Below, piece after piece: positions 29,980 to 33,727 of a DNA stretch of 33,727 nt (position 1 is the stretch's first letter; every line of letters starts with the position of its first letter). A program made the position numbers and the translations under genes. The DNA is taken from NCBI GenBank assembly GCA_035543335.1, contig DASZZH010000039.1:1-33727 (forward strand), written 5' to 3'. The stretch comes from Burkholderiales bacterium (GTDB lineage: Bacteria; Pseudomonadota; Gammaproteobacteria; Burkholderiales; JAHFRG01). The notes beneath the pieces were generated by a model, which was not told the origin of the DNA, ran no database searches, and was given only the letters and a program-made list of their open reading frames with translations.

Positions 29980-30435
29980 ATGTCAATTCTATTAAAGTTT
30001 TTCCACGTTCTGGGAGCGGTGGTCTGGGTCGGCGGAATGTTTTTCGCGTATATGGCCTTGCGCCCCGCAGCGGGAGAAGCCCTCGAACCTCCGCAGCGGC
30101 TCAAGCTTTGGAGCGGCACCTTGCGCCGCTTTTTCAACTGGGTTTGGTTCGCCGTCGTGCTGTTATTGGCAAGCGGGTTTTACCTGACCTACCAATTGGG
30201 CGGCTTTAACGCACCAGCCTATGTTTATTTCATGATGGCCATCGGCATCGTCATGATGCTGATTTTCGCCCACGTGTTTTTCGCGCCGTTCAAGCGCCTT
30301 AAGCGGGGAGTGGAGTCACAGGACTGGAAAGCCGCGGGCGCCGCGCTCAATCAAATACGCATTCTGGTTGCAGTGAATTTGTTCCTGGGTCTCATCGTCA
30401 TCGCTACGGCAACCTTGGGAAAGGCGGGCCTTTAA
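29980..30435 (+). CDS. Four-helix CopD-like integral membrane protein, function unknown
   Basis: A 151-aa, very hydrophobic protein with four predicted helices: about 3-25 (LLKFFHVLGAVVWVGGMFFAY), 50-71 (FNWVWFAVVLLLASGFYLTY), 80-102 and 127-149. The first helix motif FFHVLGAVVWVGGMFF and the histidine in the third (IFAHVFFAPF) resemble CopD/DUF-type membrane proteins, where such histidines may bind haem or metal. Binding is only inferred here. ATG at 29980 starts just after the rnhB stop; an in-frame ATG at 29968 would overlap rnhB. Its stop overlaps the convergent glycosyltransferase stop by four bases. It may be co-transcribed with rnhB. No role in the adjacent senB/senA pair is known. Confidence 0.7.
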   Translation: MSILLKFFHVLGAVVWVGGMFFAYMALRPAAGEALEPPQRLKLWSGTLRRFFNWVWFAVVLLLASGFYLTYQLGGFNAPAYVYFMMAIGIVMMLIFAHVFFAPFKRLKRGVESQDWKAAGAALNQIRILVAVNLFLGLIVIATATLGKAGL

Positions 30436-31379
30436 TTCAATTCGGCGAGAAGCCGTTTCAGGCTGTTTTTCTCGGTTTTTTCCTGAATCAAGGGCAGGCG
30501 CTTTTTACATTGCCGGTTCAGCAGCCTGCGAAAAGCAGAGTCGCTCTCCACCCGCTGCAGCAGCAGCGCCAGCCGGCATTCGTCTTCCAGCGGATAATAA
30601 CCGGAATAATCGGCCCCCAGCATGCCGATGTTTCCGCGAATCGATGAAGCGATAATCGGTACCCGTGCCATCAGCGCTTCGGAAATCACGTTGGCGCCGC
30701 CCTCCATTCTTGAACTTATGACCATGGCCCGGCTGCGCGCAAGGCGCCGGCGCACCTGCCGACGAGGAATCTCGCCCAGCCATTGGTAGCGCGGTTCGCG
30801 CGCCATCCATCGCTGCGCTTCTTTTTCCATTTCGTCAGACATGGCCCGCCCCATATGGCAGACGCGGATGTGGGAAGAGGGCGGCAGGTGTTTCAGAGCC
30901 ATGACGCAGCGGAAAGGGTCTTTTTCCTCGCGCAAATGACCGATGACGCATATCTCAAAACAGTTTTTAAGAGGCGGCGTGGGGTTGACTGGCCTGGCGG
31001 ACTGATAAATCACCCGCGTTTTCCGGCGCAATTCCGGCGGCAGCTCCTGCAACCCCATTTCCTGCAGCACAATGATGCGGCCGGCCAGCTGCAGCGATTC
31101 CCGGGCTGAAGCATCGGTTTTGATATCGCGGTAGAGATCGGTGCCGGTCAGGCAGAGAATAAGCGGCTGGTCCGGCTGTAAAACGGAAAATTTTTTTATC
31201 GATTCGAAGCTCTTGCGCGCATGCAGTGCGATCATGGCATCGGCGCGCCCGCCATCCCAGCCAGCTTGAACTCTTGCACGATGACCCAGCTCTCTCAACC
31301 AACGCGCCCAGCGTTGAGCGGTATTGCGGTTCCCTCCGAGAGTGGACGCCGCTGCGGGGGTGATGATGGCGATGTTCAT
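30432..31379 (-). CDS. senB: GT-B glycosyltransferase, probable selenosugar synthase SenB
   Basis: A 315-aa two-domain GT-B glycosyltransferase. The N-terminal domain has MNIAIITPAAASTLGGNRNTAQRW cut at GGNR (15-18) and TGTDLYRDI (78-86). The C-terminal nucleotide-sugar domain has CVIGHLREEKDPFR (144-157) and SRMEGGANVISEAL (223-236), the Glu-rich donor-binding motif. The opening, the short length and the divergent EgtB-like neighbour match the family known as TIGR04348, of which SenB of Variovorax is characterised. SenB forms a C-Se bond from selenophosphate and a UDP-sugar (UDP-GlcNAc type) to give a selenosugar. Substrate here is inferred from family and context. A generic sugar transferase for surface glycans is the alternative, but no other glycan genes are nearby. 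It ends convergently with the membrane-protein gene and starts 103 bases from senA, divergently. Confidence 0.8.
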   Translation of the reverse strand: MNIAIITPAAASTLGGNRNTAQRWARWLRELGHRARVQAGWDGGRADAMIALHARKSFESIKKFSVLQPDQPLILCLTGTDLYRDIKTDASARESLQLAGRIIVLQEMGLQELPPELRRKTRVIYQSARPVNPTPPLKNCFEICVIGHLREEKDPFRCVMALKHLPPSSHIRVCHMGRAMSDEMEKEAQRWMAREPRYQWLGEIPRRQVRRRLARSRAMVISSRMEGGANVISEALMARVPIIASSIRGNIGMLGADYSGYYPLEDECRLALLLQRVESDSAFRRLLNRQCKKRLPLIQEKTEKNSLKRLLAELN

Positions 31380-31405
31380 GAGCGGCTAAAGTTGCGATAA
31401 TAAAG

Positions 31406-31455
31406 GGAACCTCTGATTAAGCCCTACACGTGCGCGGGAGTTAATCAGAGGTTCC
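31406..31455. repeat. Perfect 15-bp inverted repeat in the senB-senA divergent region
   Basis: GGAACCTCTGATTAA (31406-31420) and TTAATCAGAGGTTCC (31441-31455) are exact inverted copies around a 20-base spacer that itself contains the palindrome CACGTG. It occupies half of the 103-base region from which both genes must be transcribed. It has no T tract, and it lies between two gene starts, so it is not an ordinary terminator. No clear flanking target duplication is visible. Candidates are a miniature inverted-repeat element, an operator, or an mRNA hairpin in both leaders. Confidence 0.8.
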
Positions 31456-31482
31456 TAACTATATCAGAAGGCATAATATCCA

Positions 31483-32787
31483 ATGAATGCGCGCCTATCG
31501 CCGCACCCGGCAGACCTGGAAAAACATTTGCAGGATGCGAGAGAGCGCACCCTGGCTCTGTTAAGTGATTTCGAGGGCAGCCAATGGCTGGGCCCCAGGC
31601 TGGCTATCGTCAACCCGCCGCTGTGGGAATTGGGCCATCTCGGCTGGTTCCAGGAGCGCTGGTGCCTGCGCTATAACGCCTCTTCCTCTTTGTTGCCATC
31701 GATTCTGCCCCATGCGGATGAGTTATACGATTCGGCCGTTGTGGCCCACGACACCCGCTGGGATTTGCCCTTGCCCAACCTCGACCGGATACTGGCTTAT
31801 CTCGACCGGGTTTTGCAGCGCGTGCTGGAGAAACTGCAGCGCGGCGAAAAACATCTCGATTATTTTTCCCGGCTCGCCTTGTTTCATGAAGATATGCACG
31901 GCGAAGCGTTTTATTACACGCGCCAGACTCTCGCTTATTCCCGGCCGCCATTCGCTCTCACACCCAAACCAGAGAATCCTTCCCGCAGTTTAAATCAAGA
32001 CGCCGCCATTCCGGGAGGAAAGATGGTGCTGGGCGCAACAGCCGATGACGGCTTCGTTTTCGATAATGAAAAATGGGCGCATGAGGTGGAAATCAAGCCA
32101 TTCAAGATTTCCCGCAGCGCGGTCAGCAACCGCGAATTTGCCGGCTTTGTCGAAGATGGAGGTTATCAACGCCGCGCATTATGGTCGGAACAGGGCTGGC
32201 GTTGGCGGCGGGAGGCGCAGGCCGCGACGCCGGTGTATTGGATAAAAGAAAGCGGACAGTGGATGCTGCGCCATTTTGACGAATTCATGCCTTTGCCGCC
32301 CGACGCTGCAGTCATTCATGTCAATTGGTTTGAAGCCGAAGCTTACTGCCGCTGGGCCGGGCGGCGCCTGCCCACGGAGCCCGAATGGGAGATGGCGGCG
32401 GCCACCGAATCCGGCAATACCGAAATCAAGCGACGCTATCCCTGGGGCAACGCACCGCCCGCCAAGGAACATGCCAATCTTGATGGTTTTGTTTCCGGCC
32501 CTTGCTCGGTAAGCAGCTTTTCTCCAGGCGACAGCGGCTGGGGCTGCCGGCAGATGTTTGGCAACGTTTGGGAATGGACTCAGGATTGGTTCCTCCCTTA
32601 TCCGGGATTTGCAATCGACCCCTACCAGGAATATTCGCAACCGTGGTTCGGCGACCACAAGGTTCTGCGCGGCGGCTGTTTCGCCACGCGCGCGAGGCTG
32701 TTGCGCAACACCTGGCGCAACTTCTACACGCCGGACCGGCGCGATGTATTCGCCGGGTTTCGCACCTGCGCGCTCGAGTCCGGTTAA
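31483..32787 (+). CDS. senA: EgtB-like nonhaem-iron sulfoxide/selenoneine synthase, probable SenA
   Basis: A 434-aa protein with an N-terminal DinB-like four-helix domain and a C-terminal formylglycine-generating-enzyme (FGE/SUMF1) fold, the architecture of EgtB. The iron-binding histidines are visible: His52 in WELGHLGWFQERW and the HxxxHxE motif His135, His139 and Glu141 (LFHEDMHGEAF). The FGE domain runs from about 176 to 430, with VNWFEAEAYCRWAGRRLPTE, FGNVWEWTQDWF and a C-terminal signature VLRGGCFATRARLLRNTWRNFYTP. EgtB normally sits beside the methyltransferase EgtD, which is absent here. Pairing with the SenB-type glycosyltransferase indicates SenA, which couples a selenosugar to hercynine on the way to selenoneine. 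An ergothioneine EgtB role cannot be excluded by sequence alone. GAAGG lies 11 bases before the ATG. Confidence 0.77.
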   Translation: MNARLSPHPADLEKHLQDARERTLALLSDFEGSQWLGPRLAIVNPPLWELGHLGWFQERWCLRYNASSSLLPSILPHADELYDSAVVAHDTRWDLPLPNLDRILAYLDRVLQRVLEKLQRGEKHLDYFSRLALFHEDMHGEAFYYTRQTLAYSRPPFALTPKPENPSRSLNQDAAIPGGKMVLGATADDGFVFDNEKWAHEVEIKPFKISRSAVSNREFAGFVEDGGYQRRALWSEQGWRWRREAQAATPVYWIKESGQWMLRHFDEFMPLPPDAAVIHVNWFEAEAYCRWAGRRLPTEPEWEMAAATESGNTEIKRRYPWGNAPPAKEHANLDGFVSGPCSVSSFSPGDSGWGCRQMFGNVWEWTQDWFLPYPGFAIDPYQEYSQPWFGDHKVLRGGCFATRARLLRNTWRNFYTPDRRDVFAGFRTCALESG

Positions 32788-32794
32788 CCTCGCG

Positions 32795-33652
32795 GTGAAG
32801 CACATCACTTCGCCAGAAAACGCGCTTTATAAATCGCTGTTAAAACTGGCGCGCTCGTCCCGGGAAAGAAGGAAAACGCGCCAGGCGCTTCTCGACGGCA
32901 CGCATCTGGTGGGCGCTTATTGTGCGTCCATTGGCGCGCCGCAAACCCTGATCTTGAGCGCCACCGGCCTTGAGCATGAGGAAACCCAGAGCCTGCTGCG
33001 GCAAATGCCTGAACTCAAGCCCGTGGTGCTGGCCGACTCTTTGTTCAAGCAGATTTCTCCCGTCACCACACCAACGGGAATCTTAGCCATCATCGAAGTT
33101 CTTGAGCGCGTCGTCAAACCGCAGGACACCCGTTTTTGCGTGTTGCTGGAGGAACTGCAGGATGCCGGCAATCTCGGCTCTATTTTGCGTTCCGCCGCCG
33201 CGGCGGGCGCGGACGCCGCCTTTCTCTCAAAAAATTGCGCCTTCGCCTGGTCGCCCAAAACCTTGCGCGCGGCGATGGGGGCGCATTTTCAACTGCGCCT
33301 CGCCGAGAATGCCGACCTGGTTGAAGTCGCGAAAAAATTTAGAGGCAAGCTAGTTGCAGCCAAGCCTCACGCAAAGAAGTCTTTATACGAGGTCGATTTG
33401 CGCGGGCCGGTCGCCTTTATCATCGGCAACGAGGGAGCGGGTCTATCGGAGCCCTTGTTGAATCTGGCGCACCATCGGGTAAACATTTTCATGCCGGGAA
33501 AAATCGAATCGCTTAATGCGGCTGCCGCTGCAGCGGTTTGCCTGTTTGAAAAAGTCCGGCAAGAGCAAGTTAACAGGGTGTTGAAGAACTCTCCGGGAGC
33601 CGCGTTTGACACGAAAAATGCTCAGATGCAAGGCGCGCGACGAAGGTCGTAG
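32795..33652 (+). CDS. SPOUT (TrmH/SpoU) family RNA 2'-O-methyltransferase
   Basis: A 285-aa protein with an N-terminal L30e-like substrate-binding domain (about 1-100, HITSPENALYKSLLKLARSS, LLDGTHLVGAY). A C-terminal trefoil-knot SPOUT domain carries all three SpoU motifs: LEELQDAGNLGSILRSA (118-134), AFIIGNEGAGLSEP (207-220) and IFMPGKIESLNAAAAAAVCLFE (231-252, usually SLNVSVA). The target RNA (rRNA or tRNA) cannot be told. The start is GTG at 32795, giving the typical MKHITS opening, seven bases after the senA stop. The frame is open upstream within senA but that extension is not conserved-looking. The tail after about residue 262 is poorly family-like, and its stop lies in the repeat at the window end. 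Confidence 0.9.
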   Translation: MKHITSPENALYKSLLKLARSSRERRKTRQALLDGTHLVGAYCASIGAPQTLILSATGLEHEETQSLLRQMPELKPVVLADSLFKQISPVTTPTGILAIIEVLERVVKPQDTRFCVLLEELQDAGNLGSILRSAAAAGADAAFLSKNCAFAWSPKTLRAAMGAHFQLRLAENADLVEVAKKFRGKLVAAKPHAKKSLYEVDLRGPVAFIIGNEGAGLSEPLLNLAHHRVNIFMPGKIESLNAAAAAAVCLFEKVRQEQVNRVLKNSPGAAFDTKNAQMQGARRRS

Positions 33653-33727
33653 CCCGGACTACGATGCCGAGGAGGGCCCGTGTAGCGTCTGCACCTGCGA
33701 AGCTGTGCAGCGGAGCGGGCCAGCGCT
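33648..33727. repeat. Dyad-rich intergenic repeat at window end (partial)
   Basis: Three nested or adjacent dyads are seen: CGTAG/CTACG (33648-33652 and 33659-33663), GGCCCG/CGGGCC (33675-33680 and 33716-33721), and CTGCAC/GTGCAG (33689-33694 and 33705-33710). The GTAGCCCGGA core resembles repeat families scattered in many proteobacterial chromosomes, but copy number cannot be seen here. The first stem contains the methyltransferase stop codon. The element probably continues beyond the window. Confidence 0.5.

Noticed and set aside
31406..31455. Reading the 15-bp inverted repeat as a Rho-independent terminator
   Set aside because: It has no T tract, and it lies between two divergent start codons, where neither upstream gene ends.
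31483..32787. Calling the EgtB-like gene an ergothioneine EgtB
   Set aside because: No egtD is adjacent and the divergent partner is a SenB-type glycosyltransferase, so SenA is preferred; kept as an explicit alternative.

Overview
The window is about 34 kb of dense, roughly 58% G+C chromosome from a betaproteobacterium. The gene order fits this group: dapC, smc-zipA-ligA, map-glnD, then rpsB-tsf-pyrH-frr-uppS-cdsA-dxr-rseP-bamA-skp-lpxD-fabZ-lpxA-lpxB-rnhB. A Nitrosomonadales-like lineage seems plausible, but the genus cannot be fixed from the sequence alone.

Layout. Positions 1-140 hold a ~100-bp imperfect palindrome next to dapC (minus strand), whose 3' end carries a one-base frameshift. 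A drug/metabolite-transporter (EamA) gene and a convergent queF follow. Positions 2787-9407 are smc-zipA-ligA (chromosome organisation, division, replication). Positions 9428-12168 are galU, hpt, mtnP and def (UDP-glucose supply, purine and methylthio-nucleoside salvage, N-terminal deformylation). glnD and map run on the minus strand (12171-15571) and are divergent from rpsB across a 278-bp regulatory region. Positions 15850-29978 are one long plus-strand array for translation (S2, EF-Ts, RRF), UMP kinase, isoprenoid and lipid precursors (uppS, cdsA, dxr), outer-membrane assembly (rseP, bamA, skp), lipid A synthesis (lpxD, fabZ, lpxA, lpxB) and RNase HII. Many of its genes overlap or abut, as in a translationally coupled operon.

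The accessory part is 29980-32787. It holds a four-helix membrane protein of unknown role, a minus-strand glycosyltransferase and a divergent EgtB-like enzyme. The glycosyltransferase and EgtB-like pair matches the senB/senA signature of selenoneine (selenium analogue of ergothioneine) biosynthesis. A perfect 15-bp inverted repeat sits in the 103-bp region between their starts. An SPOUT-type RNA methyltransferase follows, and the window ends inside another dyad-rich repeat.

The main discovery-type signals are the senB/senA locus and its hairpin-bearing divergent region, the dapC frameshift, an ~80-bp very AT-rich patch inside the smc coiled coil, and the repeats at both window ends. There are no tRNA or rRNA genes, CRISPR arrays, or recognisable transposase or prophage genes.
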